A program made the translations under genes and the position numbers. Below the pieces are notes generated by a model, which was not told the DNA's origin, made no database searches, and worked only from the letters and a program-made list of their open reading frames with translations. A stretch of 37,825 bases of DNA from an uncultured SAR86 cluster bacterium (GTDB lineage: Bacteria > Pseudomonadota > Gammaproteobacteria > Magnimaribacterales > Magnimaribacteraceae). Where the stretch lies: contig CABXQE010000012.1 of assembly GCA_902514295.1 (NCBI GenBank), forward strand, positions 1 to 37,825, given 5' to 3'. Positions 24,140 to 31,748 of the stretch are shown here, piece after piece (the first letter of the stretch is position 1; every line of letters begins with the position of its first letter).

Positions 24140-25451
24140 TTTTGTAAAAGCACTTAGAAACTCAAATGTAAGAGTGTCTCCAGCTGAAACATTGGATGCA
24201 ATGTCAGTTATTGATGAAGTTGGATATGACGATCGTGAACTTCTTAAAAGAAGCCTTTCAATAGTTCTTCCAAAAACTCCAGACGAGAAAAAGAAATTTG
24301 AAATCTGTTTTGATGATTTCTTTACGGATGAAATTAAAGAACAAGTTCCGGTAGCTTTAAAGGAACTTAAAGACATTGAAGATGTTAAGTCTGATTTAGC
24401 TAAAACCCTTTTAGAAGGCTCTCAAGCTGAGCTAATGTTATCTATTGCTGATGCAGCTGAAGCTTCAGAGATTAGAGAGATAAAGTATTTTACGCAACGT
24501 TCTGTTTTTACAAGAAGGATTTTAGAAAAAATGGGTGTTGGAAAGCTAGAAGATGAACTTATGCAGATAGGGTCATTAAGGGAAGAAGATATACCTACTG
24601 ATTTAGAACAAGAATTAAGGAATCAATTAACAGGATTAAGGGAAAGGGTCTCGGACTATGTACAACAGCAATTCCTCTTACACGGAGATGTTTCAGGAGA
24701 ACAATTAAGAGAGCAAGTATTCAAGTCTATGAACATGGCGCAAATAGATAGATCTTATTTACACGAAGTTCACTCGTTGGTACGAAGAATGGCTAAGAAG
24801 TTAGCTAATTTGCACTCGAGAAGAAAAAAGAATTACAGAAGAGGTAAGTTGGACATAAGAAAAACTATTAGAGAGAACTGGGTCAACCAAGGTGTTTTAT
24901 TTAACCTTAGTTGGTCTTATAAGAAAGTAGATCGACCTAAGATTTATGTTATTTGCGATGTCAGTGGATCAGTTGGCGCTTACGCAAGGTTCATGCTTAT
25001 GTTCTTATTTAGTTTGACAGAAGTCGTTTCTAAATTAAGAGCTTTTGTTTTTTCTTCAAACTTAGGTGAAGTCACAGATGAATTTAAAGACTCAAATCTT
25101 GATTCTGCTATAGAAAGTGCATTACAAAAATACGGTGGAGGCTCAACCGACTACGGACAAGCTTTAACTGATTTTGTAAGTTTATGTATTGATGAAATTG
25201 ATAAGAAAACTACTGTTGTAATTTTAGGCGATGCTAGAAATAATTTTGGACCTGAAAAAGCTCATTTGATGAAAATAATAAATGAAAGATCTAAACAAGT
25301 TTTTTGGCTTAACCCTGAGGGAAAATATCGATGGGACACAGGGGATTCAGTTATGACAACTTATTCTGCTTATTGTACTAAAGTATTCCAGTGCGGCAAT
25401 ATTGATCAATTAGAAAGAGTGGTCTCAACTCTTTTAAAGACAGCCATTTGA
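24120..25451 (+). CDS. CoxE-like VWA-domain protein, partner of MoxR ATPase
   Basis: This 443-residue protein has an N-terminal helical, charged half and a C-terminal von Willebrand A domain. All MIDAS elements are visible: DVSGS at 280-284, T343 in GGSTDYG and D371 in LGDARNN. The layout matches CoxE/DUF58-like VWA partners of MoxR ATPases. A basic stretch RRKKNYRRGKLDIRK (234-248) precedes the domain. The start overlaps the MoxR gene by 20 bp in another frame. It probably forms a chaperone complex that remodels a client enzyme. The coxLMS CO-dehydrogenase genes are absent here, so CO oxidation should not be inferred. Confidence 0.9.
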   Translation: MEKVLTDFVKALRNSNVRVSPAETLDAMSVIDEVGYDDRELLKRSLSIVLPKTPDEKKKFEICFDDFFTDEIKEQVPVALKELKDIEDVKSDLAKTLLEGSQAELMLSIADAAEASEIREIKYFTQRSVFTRRILEKMGVGKLEDELMQIGSLREEDIPTDLEQELRNQLTGLRERVSDYVQQQFLLHGDVSGEQLREQVFKSMNMAQIDRSYLHEVHSLVRRMAKKLANLHSRRKKNYRRGKLDIRKTIRENWVNQGVLFNLSWSYKKVDRPKIYVICDVSGSVGAYARFMLMFLFSLTEVVSKLRAFVFSSNLGEVTDEFKDSNLDSAIESALQKYGGGSTDYGQALTDFVSLCIDEIDKKTTVVILGDARNNFGPEKAHLMKIINERSKQVFWLNPEGKYRWDTGDSVMTTYSAYCTKVFQCGNIDQLERVVSTLLKTAI

Positions 25452-25467
25452 AGATACTATTTAAATT

Positions 25468-26250
25468 ATGAAAAAATTACTATTACTCTCCATCTCGCTA
25501 CTAGCTATTTCTTTTTTACCAAACACTTTTGCGCATGATCTTAAAGGAGCAATAGATAGTGAAGACAGGACACCTAAGAACGTTGCTAGAGATGTTTATA
25601 GACATCCTTATGAGACTCTAGAATTTTTTGGAATTAAACAAGACATGACGGTCATAGAGTTAACTCCTGGAGGGGGTTGGTATACGGAGATATTGGCCAA
25701 TTACATACATTATCCAGGCACTTTGATAGCTGCTCATTTTAATCCAGATGCTGGAGGTTATTACAAAAGAGGTAGAGCTAATTTTGAAAAGAAAATGAAT
25801 AGCAGTCCAATGTATGGCAGAGTTGAGGTAGTTAATATCGATTCAACTTTGGCAGAACCAAATAGCGTTGATGCTGTTTTAACTTTTAGAAATTTGCATA
25901 ACTGGTTAGGACCTTTGCTGGATACTATATTTTCTAATTCTTATAAAGCTCTAAAACCTGGAGGAATTTTTGGAGTTGTTGAGCATAGAGCTAATGAAGG
26001 TACTGCTTTGGAAGTGATGAAAAAAAGTGGCTACGTTACTGAAAAACATGCTATTGCGATGGCTAAGAAACATGGATTCGAATTAGTATCTAAATCTGAA
26101 GTAAATTCCAACCCTAAAGATATCAAGAATTACCCGAAAGGAGTTTGGACATTACCTCCAAATCTAAGAATGAAAGATGTAGATAAAGAGAAATATCTTG
26201 AAATAGGTGAAAGTGATCGTATGACTTTATTATTTAGAAAGCCACTTTAG
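25468..26250 (+). CDS. Exported class I methyltransferase-like protein (COG4798 type)
   Basis: This 260-residue protein has a clear signal peptide (residues 1-22, ending NTFA before HDLKG) followed by a Rossmann methyltransferase domain. Motif I is VIELTPGGGWYTEIL (62-76), and later elements are VDAVLTFRNLHNW and KALKPGGIFGVVEHR. The fold suggests S-adenosylmethionine binding, although export is surprising because that cofactor is cytoplasmic. It resembles a family of predicted secreted methyltransferases annotated in proteobacteria. It is the last gene of the run from 19845, 16 bp after the VWA gene. Its TAG stop interlocks with the stop of the convergent small gene at 26247. Confidence 0.85.
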   Translation: MKKLLLLSISLLAISFLPNTFAHDLKGAIDSEDRTPKNVARDVYRHPYETLEFFGIKQDMTVIELTPGGGWYTEILANYIHYPGTLIAAHFNPDAGGYYKRGRANFEKKMNSSPMYGRVEVVNIDSTLAEPNSVDAVLTFRNLHNWLGPLLDTIFSNSYKALKPGGIFGVVEHRANEGTALEVMKKSGYVTEKHAIAMAKKHGFELVSKSEVNSNPKDIKNYPKGVWTLPPNLRMKDVDKEKYLEIGESDRMTLLFRKPL

Positions 26251-26621
26251 ACTTTAATAAGATTCAATAGATTTTCTTTATATTTAATTTCTATATTTTT
26301 CCGAACTCCAGATTCTTCAAGTGTATCTATATTTTTTATTTCTAAACTTTGGTTATTAGAAAAGGATAATTTTATTGACGTTATAAGATAAACAAGATCA
26401 TTCTTTGTTATATCTTTATTATCTAAATTAGCAGAAGTTTTATTTACGATTAATGAATAAAGTTCTCTGGTCGATTCATCGAATTCATCTAGCTTTACTT
26501 GGTACCCATTTATGGACTGGACAACAATATGAGTTTTGATGTTCTTATCTGAATAGGAAGATTGAAATTTAGTAATTTCTTCTTCTACAGTTATAAGGTT
26601 TTCTGTTTCGAGATAAGTCAT
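26247..26621 (-). CDS. Hypothetical protein, 124 residues
   Basis: I do not recognise a family. The protein is acidic with no signal peptide or membrane segment. The N-terminal half (TYLETENLITVEEEITKFQS) looks helical and charged, and the rest reads as alternating strands with many Ile, Leu, Asn and Lys. Codon use looks like that of its neighbours. The coding case rests on a clean open frame with its stop interlocked with the methyltransferase stop, and on filling an otherwise empty stretch. It is divergent from the 60-residue gene at 26660 across only 38 bp, so the two may share control. Confidence 0.6.
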   Translation of the reverse strand: MTYLETENLITVEEEITKFQSSYSDKNIKTHIVVQSINGYQVKLDEFDESTRELYSLIVNKTSANLDNKDITKNDLVYLITSIKLSFSNNQSLEIKNIDTLEESGVRKNIEIKYKENLLNLIKV

Positions 26622-26659
26622 TATTTTTTAGTATTTGCATATTAATATAAAATTAAACT

Positions 26660-26842
26660 ATGGATAGTGAAAATAAATACGTTAAAAGAGCAAAGAGAGT
26701 AGAAAAAAGAGTTAATAGCTATTCTCAAAGCGCAGAAAGTCTAATAATCAATTCAATAGATTTGATCCAAGATTTTCTAATTGATCTAAGTTCTAAACCT
26801 AAAAATATTGATAAAGTGGATTCCAAAAAAAAGGCAGGTTAA
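26660..26842 (+). CDS. Small hypothetical basic protein, 60 residues
   Basis: I do not recognise a family. The product is lysine-rich at both ends (KYVKRAKRVEKRVNSY and a DSKKKAG tail), with a central amphipathic helix-like stretch ESLIINSIDLIQDFLIDL. It could be a small nucleic-acid- or partner-binding protein. There is no Shine-Dalgarno sequence. A TAAAAT hexamer at 26648-26653 lies exactly where a promoter for a leaderless message would be. A terminator-like hairpin wraps its stop, which supports a real transcript. Confidence 0.5.
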   Translation: MDSENKYVKRAKRVEKRVNSYSQSAESLIINSIDLIQDFLIDLSSKPKNIDKVDSKKKAG

Positions 26843-26854
26843 ACCTCTCTTTTT
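26825..26854 (+). terminator. Terminator hairpin around the stop of the small basic gene
   Basis: An A-run (26825-26832) and GGCAGG (26833-26838) pair with CCTCTC (26844-26849) and a run of five T (26850-26854). There is one C-C mismatch and one G-T pair. The loop TTAAA holds the stop codon. The arrangement of stem plus T-tract is that of a factor-independent terminator. Confidence 0.5.
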
Positions 26855-26890
26855 CTCTTTATAATTAACAAGTTAAATAATTTACGTAAG

Positions 26891-26927
26891 ACCCTAAGGC
26901 ACTTACACTATAAGGTATGGGTTTTTT
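26891..26927 (+). terminator. Terminator- or attenuator-like hairpin ahead of the SDR operon
   Basis: ACCCTA (26891-26896) pairs with TA(T)GGGT (26916-26922). Inside it CTTA (26903-26906) pairs with TAAG (26911-26914). Six T follow at 26922-26927. It sits only 25 bases before the start of the SDR at 26952, so it may end upstream transcription or act as a leader control element for that operon. The rest of the 109-bp gap holds no gene. Confidence 0.4.
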
Positions 26928-26951
26928 ATTTAGAAAACAAGGAAAACAATT

Positions 26952-27746
26952 ATGAAAGATTTATTTTCAATAGAAGGAAAAGTGGCTCTTGTAACCGGCG
27001 GTTCAAGAGGGATAGGAGAAATGATTGCTGCAGGCTTTTTAGCTAATGGAGCTAAAGTTTATATTAGTTCAAGAAAAACAGAAGTATGCGATGCAACTGC
27101 TTACAGATTGGCAAAAGAATATGAAGGAGAATGTATTTCAATTCCTGCAGACCTATCTAATTTAGAGGGAATTGGTACTTTGGCCAATGAGTTGTCTTCG
27201 AAAGAGGAGTCTCTAGATATATTAGTAAATAATGCAGGCGCTTCTTGGGGAGAGCCCATAGAGGATTATTCTGAATTAGGTTGGGATAAAGTTATGGATA
27301 CTAACGTAAAAGGTATATTCTTTCTTACCCAACAATTACTGCCTCTATTAAGAAAGTCTGCGAAAGCTGATAACACTTCTAGGGTAATTAACATAGGATC
27401 TATTGACGGAATTAAGACAGGTTCTTTTGATGCATTTTCTTATGGCCCTTCAAAAGCGGCTGTTCATCATCTAACTCGTGTCTTGGCTGCTAGACTAATT
27501 AAAGATCATATAATCGTTAATGCCATTGCTCCGGGTCCATTTCCAACCTGGATGCTAAGTACGGGCGTAGGAGGTGGAGGAGATACAGATATAGATTGGT
27601 CTGCTGTTGGACTAAGTAACCCAAGTGGAAGAGTGGGGGATGCAGAAGATATTGCCGGCCTAGCTATTTTTCTTAGTTCCAGGGCAGGTGCTTATACAGT
27701 AGGTCAGACAATAGCATGTGATGGAGGAGCTGTAGCGAGTTCGTAA
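26952..27746 (+). CDS. SDR family oxidoreductase, RhlG-like
   Basis: This 264-residue SDR has TGGSRGIG at 15-22, SSRKTEVCDA after beta-2 (39-48, an NADPH-type Arg), NNAG at 93-96, S150 and the Y164/K168 pair in YGPSKAA. The N-terminus (GKVALVTGGSRGIGEMIAAG) and the SSRK-EVCDA segment resemble the RhlG/FabG-like reductases of pseudomonads and relatives. It probably reduces a 3-oxoacyl or other carbonyl compound. AAGGAAAA is the ribosome binding site. It heads a run of six tightly packed genes. The DUF1295 gene starts immediately after its stop codon. Confidence 0.9.
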   Translation: MKDLFSIEGKVALVTGGSRGIGEMIAAGFLANGAKVYISSRKTEVCDATAYRLAKEYEGECISIPADLSNLEGIGTLANELSSKEESLDILVNNAGASWGEPIEDYSELGWDKVMDTNVKGIFFLTQQLLPLLRKSAKADNTSRVINIGSIDGIKTGSFDAFSYGPSKAAVHHLTRVLAARLIKDHIIVNAIAPGPFPTWMLSTGVGGGGDTDIDWSAVGLSNPSGRVGDAEDIAGLAIFLSSRAGAYTVGQTIACDGGAVASS

Positions 27747-28613
27747 ATGAGCAATAGAGCTAAGAGCTTTTTAATAACAGGAGTTGTTTATGTAGTTGCT
27801 TTAGTAGTAGCGATTTCTGCAGCATTTCAGTTTATAGAATCTCACCAATGGTTAGTTGTTATAACGGGCCACTTATTCGCAACACTTATTGTTTTTATAG
27901 CCAGTCAAATTTATAAGAATTCAAGTTTATATGACCCTTTCTGGTCTGTTGCTCCTATTCCGATAGCAATTTATATAGCGTTATGGCCAGAATCAACTGA
28001 AATTAACCTTGAAAAGGTTATATTGATTTTAATACCCGTAATGTATTGGTCATTAAGATTAACTGCAAATTGGATAAGAGATTGGGGTGGACTAGAGCAT
28101 GAAGATTTTAGATATATAAATTTAAAAACTAAGCCTTTTGCTTTTCTTATAGATCTTTTTGGTATTCATATATACCCAACCTTACAAGTTAATCTATCTT
28201 TATTTCCTATTTACTATGCTCTTTCAGTTTCAACAAATGAAGTTGGAATTCTTTTGTATCTTTCAAGTTTGTTTACTGTTTTGGCCGTAACATTGGAATT
28301 GGTTTCAGATGAACAGATGCGTATCTTTAGAAGAAACGCATCAAACAAAGGAAAAACCATGAGACAAGGTCTTTGGTCTTACTCTAGACACCCAAATTAC
28401 TTAGGAGAAATTTTATTTTGGTGGGGTCTGTATTTAATGACCATTTCACTAGATACAAGTTATTGGTATTTATTTATATGTCCTTTAATTATGAATCTGA
28501 TGTTCTCTTTAATAACTTGTCAAATGATGGACAATAGGAGCTTAGAGAGGAGACCTGATTACGCGGATTACATGAAATCAACGCGTCAATTGATAATTTG
28601 GAAAACTAATTAA
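27747..28613 (+). CDS. DUF1295 (steroid 5-alpha-reductase-like) membrane protein
   Basis: This 288-residue inner-membrane protein has about seven hydrophobic segments. The diagnostic C-terminal region reads RQGLWSYSRHPNYLGEILFW at about 207-226. It is the R-HPNY-GE motif shared by DUF1295, steroid 5-alpha-reductases and isoprenylcysteine methyltransferases, where it binds the nucleotide or SAM cofactor. It probably reduces a hydrophobic unsaturated substrate with NADPH, but members of this bacterial group are mostly uncharacterised. It is coupled to genes on both sides: its ATG follows the SDR stop directly, and its own stop shares a base with the next ATG. Confidence 0.88.
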   Translation: MSNRAKSFLITGVVYVVALVVAISAAFQFIESHQWLVVITGHLFATLIVFIASQIYKNSSLYDPFWSVAPIPIAIYIALWPESTEINLEKVILILIPVMYWSLRLTANWIRDWGGLEHEDFRYINLKTKPFAFLIDLFGIHIYPTLQVNLSLFPIYYALSVSTNEVGILLYLSSLFTVLAVTLELVSDEQMRIFRRNASNKGKTMRQGLWSYSRHPNYLGEILFWWGLYLMTISLDTSYWYLFICPLIMNLMFSLITCQMMDNRSLERRPDYADYMKSTRQLIIWKTN

Positions 28614-29551
28614 TGAAAGCTGTTTCTTATTCTGACGGTAAAGTCATTACTTCAAATATTGATTTTCCTTCAGGGGAAGGGATATTAGTTGATGTTGCTT
28701 CCGCAGGAATTTGTGGAAGTGATCTGCATATATTAAATTCTGGAGCGCACTCTCCTCATGTAGCTGGTCATGAAATAGCAGGAATGACATCTGACGGAAC
28801 TCATGTTGCCATAGAGCCTATTATTTCATGTCGAAAATGTAAATCTTGTGAGTCTGGTGACTACCATCTTTGTAAGGTTGATTTTCAAGGAATGGGTATG
28901 AGTATTAACGGTGGCATGGCGGAGCAAATTTTAGTGCCTGAAGAATGCTTAATTAGTTTAGACAAGAGAGTATCAATTCAAGATGCATGTTTAGTAGAAC
29001 CTTTGGCAGTTGCATTACACGGATTTATTAGAACAAATACTAAATCAGATCATAAAATTGCTGTTATTGGTGGAGGTACAATTGGAATGTGCGCTATAGC
29101 AGCTGCAAAATATATTGGATGTGAAGTTGATTTATTTGCTAAATACGACCATCAAAAAGAAGCAGGCAGTGTATTAGGTGCTGGTGATCTTGATGGTCTC
29201 TACGACAGGGTAGTAGATTGTGTGGGTACAAATGAAACTTTAAATTTGAGCGCTAAATCAGCAAAACCAGGTTCTTGGATCGTGTTATTGGGTATTCCTT
29301 TAGAAGGAATTAACCTACCTGGTTTAAAAGTTATTATGAACGAAATTAAAGTTTTTCCTTCAATTATGTATGGATCTACGGCTGGCGTTAAAGATTTCGA
29401 AGTAGCAGCTAAACTTATTTCCACTATACCAAATATAGGGGATACAGTTATTACACACAGATTCCCTTTAGACGAAGCAGAAGAAGCTTTTAATGTTGCT
29501 CAAGATAAATCATCTAAATGCATAAAAGTGGTGTTTGATCCTAAATCATAA
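28613..29551 (+). CDS. Zinc-dependent alcohol dehydrogenase (MDR superfamily)
   Basis: This 312-residue MDR has catalytic zinc ligands C34 (GICGSD) and H53/E54 (GHE), and the structural zinc lobe C73, C76, C79, C87 (CRKCKSCESGDYHLC). The nucleotide motif is GGGTIG at 153-158. It is about 30 residues shorter than usual sorbitol- or threonine-dehydrogenase-like relatives, mainly in the C-terminal half. It should oxidise a secondary alcohol or polyol with NAD(P). Its start shares one base with the DUF1295 stop. Confidence 0.9.
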   Translation: MKAVSYSDGKVITSNIDFPSGEGILVDVASAGICGSDLHILNSGAHSPHVAGHEIAGMTSDGTHVAIEPIISCRKCKSCESGDYHLCKVDFQGMGMSINGGMAEQILVPEECLISLDKRVSIQDACLVEPLAVALHGFIRTNTKSDHKIAVIGGGTIGMCAIAAAKYIGCEVDLFAKYDHQKEAGSVLGAGDLDGLYDRVVDCVGTNETLNLSAKSAKPGSWIVLLGIPLEGINLPGLKVIMNEIKVFPSIMYGSTAGVKDFEVAAKLISTIPNIGDTVITHRFPLDEAEEAFNVAQDKSSKCIKVVFDPKS

Positions 29552-29560
29552 GAAAGATAG

Positions 29561-30598
29561 ATGTATGCTGTTGTTATAAAAGATTATGGTGATGAATCAT
29601 CTTTTGAGATTGATGAAACTTTACCTCTACCAGAACTAAAATCTAACCAAGTTTTAGTAAAAATAACAGCTAGCTCTGTAAATCCAATTGATCTCATGAA
29701 AAGACAGGGTTACGGGAGGTCAATTTTTGAGAAACAAAGAAGAAAAATTTTCCCATGGATATTAGGATCTGATTTTTCAGGCCATGTGATTAATGTGGGT
29801 CAAAAAGTTACAAGATTTAAAGAAGGTGATGAGGTATGGGGTTGTACTTCGAAGGCTAGCAGTGGAACTTATGCCGAGTATGCGGCAATAGATCAAGAGG
29901 AAGTAAGTATTAAACCTAAGAATCTAACCTTTGAAGAAGCTGCTTCTTTACCATACGTGTTTTTAACAACTTGGTCCGCAATTATCAGATGGGCTGGTCT
30001 CAGACCTCAAGACCTAAATGGACAAAAAATATTCATACAAGGAGGGGCGGGGGGAGTAGGAACTGCTGCCATTCAACTATTTAAATATTGGGGTTGCGAA
30101 GTTTCCGCAACTTGCAGTGCTAAGAATGTTAATTTACTGCAATCTCTTGGGGCTACAAAGGTTATTAATTATCACAATGAAGCATTCCAGGACATATTAG
30201 AAGATCAAGACTTAGTCTATGATCTATTGGGCGATTCAGTTTTAGAAGACTCTATTGTTGCCTGTTGCGAGGTCTTAAAAAATAATTCTTCTTCTCACTA
30301 TATATCACTCACTCATCCATTAATTAACACTCTAGATGATAAAGGCTTACTTTTTGGTGCACCTCATGCATTTTTTTTGAGGCAAAAGATAAAATCTGCT
30401 CACAGACCTATAAACGTCCACTGGTCAATTTATAGACCTAGCTTATCAGGTCTTCAAGAGCTAACTCATTTGTCAGAAGAAGAAATCATAAAACCAATAA
30501 TCGATTCAATTTATCCACTTTCAGATATCTCCCAAGCCCATAAAAAAGTAGCCACCGGACATGGGAGTGGTAAGGTCGTTATTAATAATATTTTGTAG
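29561..30598 (+). CDS. Zinc-free MDR oxidoreductase, quinone-reductase/RTN4IP1-like
   Basis: This 345-residue MDR lacks the cysteine zinc lobe. N-terminal SSVNPIDLMKRQGYG (38-52), then LGSDFSGHV, and the nucleotide loop QGGAGGVGTAA place it with NADPH:quinone reductases and, by the KIFPWILGSDFSG spacing, near the RTN4IP1-type group. It probably reduces quinones or enones using NADPH. It is separated by 9 bp from the zinc MDR and followed directly by pdxJ without a gap. The exact substrate cannot be told. Confidence 0.88.
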   Translation: MYAVVIKDYGDESSFEIDETLPLPELKSNQVLVKITASSVNPIDLMKRQGYGRSIFEKQRRKIFPWILGSDFSGHVINVGQKVTRFKEGDEVWGCTSKASSGTYAEYAAIDQEEVSIKPKNLTFEEAASLPYVFLTTWSAIIRWAGLRPQDLNGQKIFIQGGAGGVGTAAIQLFKYWGCEVSATCSAKNVNLLQSLGATKVINYHNEAFQDILEDQDLVYDLLGDSVLEDSIVACCEVLKNNSSSHYISLTHPLINTLDDKGLLFGAPHAFFLRQKIKSAHRPINVHWSIYRPSLSGLQELTHLSEEEIIKPIIDSIYPLSDISQAHKKVATGHGSGKVVINNIL

Positions 30599-31333
30599 AT
30601 GACTAATTTAAGTGTAAACGTTAATAAAATTGCTTGGTTAAGAAATGCTAGAGGTGGCCATGCACCCAATATTCTAGAACTATCGGAATTAATTATTAAT
30701 AGCGGTGTTTCTGGGATAACTGTTCACCCAAGACCTGATTTACGACATATAACACCAGATGATGTTTATGTACTTAGAGAGTTAACATCAAATAAAAAAG
30801 TGGAATTTAATATTGAAGGCAATCCTTATTCAGAAAGCAATAAACACTACCCCGGTTTCCAAGAAATAATTCAAATAGCTAAGCCAGATCAATGTACCCT
30901 TGTCCCAGATTCTTTAGAACAAATTACATCTGATCACGGATGGGATTTTGTTAATAGAGACAGATTAGAAGATGCTGATTTAGTTAATCGTCTAAAAGAA
31001 AATTCCGAAAGAATAAGTTTTTTTGTAGACCCAATAGCGGAACAGTTAGAAGGGGCAAAGGAAGCTGGAACCGATAGAATAGAATTTTATACAGGTCCAT
31101 ATGCAGCAGATCCTGGATTAAATTCGATTGACCCATTTATTCGTTGTTACGATTTAGCTAGAAATTTAAAGTTAGGTGTTAATGCTGGTCATGATCTTGA
31201 TTTACATAATTTAGCCTTTTTTTTAGAAAATGTGCCAGCTGATGAAGTTTCTATAGGTCATGCACTTATTTCAGACTCCTTGGTAATGGGGATTGAAAAA
31301 ACAGTAAAACAATATCTAGATTTGTGCAATTAA
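30599..31333 (+). CDS. pdxJ: Pyridoxine 5'-phosphate synthase PdxJ
   Basis: This 244-residue TIM-barrel enzyme condenses 3-amino-2-oxopropyl phosphate with 1-deoxy-D-xylulose 5-phosphate to make pyridoxine phosphate in the cytoplasm. Motifs are SVNVNKIAWLRNARGG at 5-20, TVHPRPDLRHI (41-51, with H43, R45, R49, H50), E73 in NIEGNP, H198 in NAGHDLDL and SIGHAL (218-223). The variants NARGG, HPRPD, NIEGNP, TLVPD and SDHGWD resemble the PdxJ form I associate with Bacteroidota, rather than the usual gammaproteobacterial RQARG, HLRED and VPEKR. It follows the MDR gene with no gap. Transfer is possible. Confidence 0.95.
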   Translation: MTNLSVNVNKIAWLRNARGGHAPNILELSELIINSGVSGITVHPRPDLRHITPDDVYVLRELTSNKKVEFNIEGNPYSESNKHYPGFQEIIQIAKPDQCTLVPDSLEQITSDHGWDFVNRDRLEDADLVNRLKENSERISFFVDPIAEQLEGAKEAGTDRIEFYTGPYAADPGLNSIDPFIRCYDLARNLKLGVNAGHDLDLHNLAFFLENVPADEVSIGHALISDSLVMGIEKTVKQYLDLCN

Positions 31334-31347
31334 GATAAAATAATGAC

Positions 31348-31668
31348 ATGGCAACAGTTATTGAAGAATTAGAGAAACAGGTTAAAGATAACCCTGTGCT
31401 CTTGTATATGAAGGGGTCTCCAGATTCGCCTCAATGTGGGTTTTCTTCAAAAGCTTCGCAAATTTTAATAGCTTGCGGGAAGCCTTTTTCATTTGTAGAT
31501 ATACTTTCTAATCCTGAAATTAGAGCTAACTTACCTCAATTTTCTAATTGGCCTACATTTCCTCAGCTCTTCGTTAATGGTGAGTTAATAGGTGGTTGCG
31601 ATATCATCGCTGAATTGCAAGAAAAGGGAGAACTCCAGTCTATAATCGATTCAGCTGAATCAGAATAA
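31348..31668 (+). CDS. grxD: Monothiol glutaredoxin (Grx4/GrxD)
   Basis: This 106-residue monothiol glutaredoxin has the CGFS active site with C30, the preceding glutathione-binding K22 (MKGSP), WPTFPQLFVNGE (68-79) and GGCDI (82-86). It binds a [2Fe-2S] cluster with glutathione and takes part in iron-sulfur cluster transfer and iron sensing in the cytoplasm. The length is normal. It follows pdxJ by 14 bp and is the last gene of the run from 26952. The pairing with pdxJ is not a standard operon that I know. Confidence 0.96.
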   Translation: MATVIEELEKQVKDNPVLLYMKGSPDSPQCGFSSKASQILIACGKPFSFVDILSNPEIRANLPQFSNWPTFPQLFVNGELIGGCDIIAELQEKGELQSIIDSAESE

Positions 31669-31748
31669 AGTTATTTTCTAAAAAAGCTGCTTTTACATAT
31701 CTTATATGTTTAAAATGAAGTGCTTATTTAACTTATTAAGGAATATCT
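31669..31748. promoter_or_regulatory. Promoter region of the TonB receptor with an inverted repeat
   Basis: This 80-bp gap before the receptor holds a perfect inverted repeat ACATAT-CTT-ATATGT at 31695-31709 and a near-palindrome AAAAGCTGCTTTT just upstream. AAGGA at about 31738-31742 is the ribosome binding site. The repeat could be an operator for receptor expression. I see no Fur-box match. Confidence 0.3.

Noticed and set aside
23186-25451. MoxR and VWA genes as part of a CO dehydrogenase locus
   Set aside because: No coxL, coxM or coxS subunit genes are present in the window, and MoxR-VWA pairs serve many clients.
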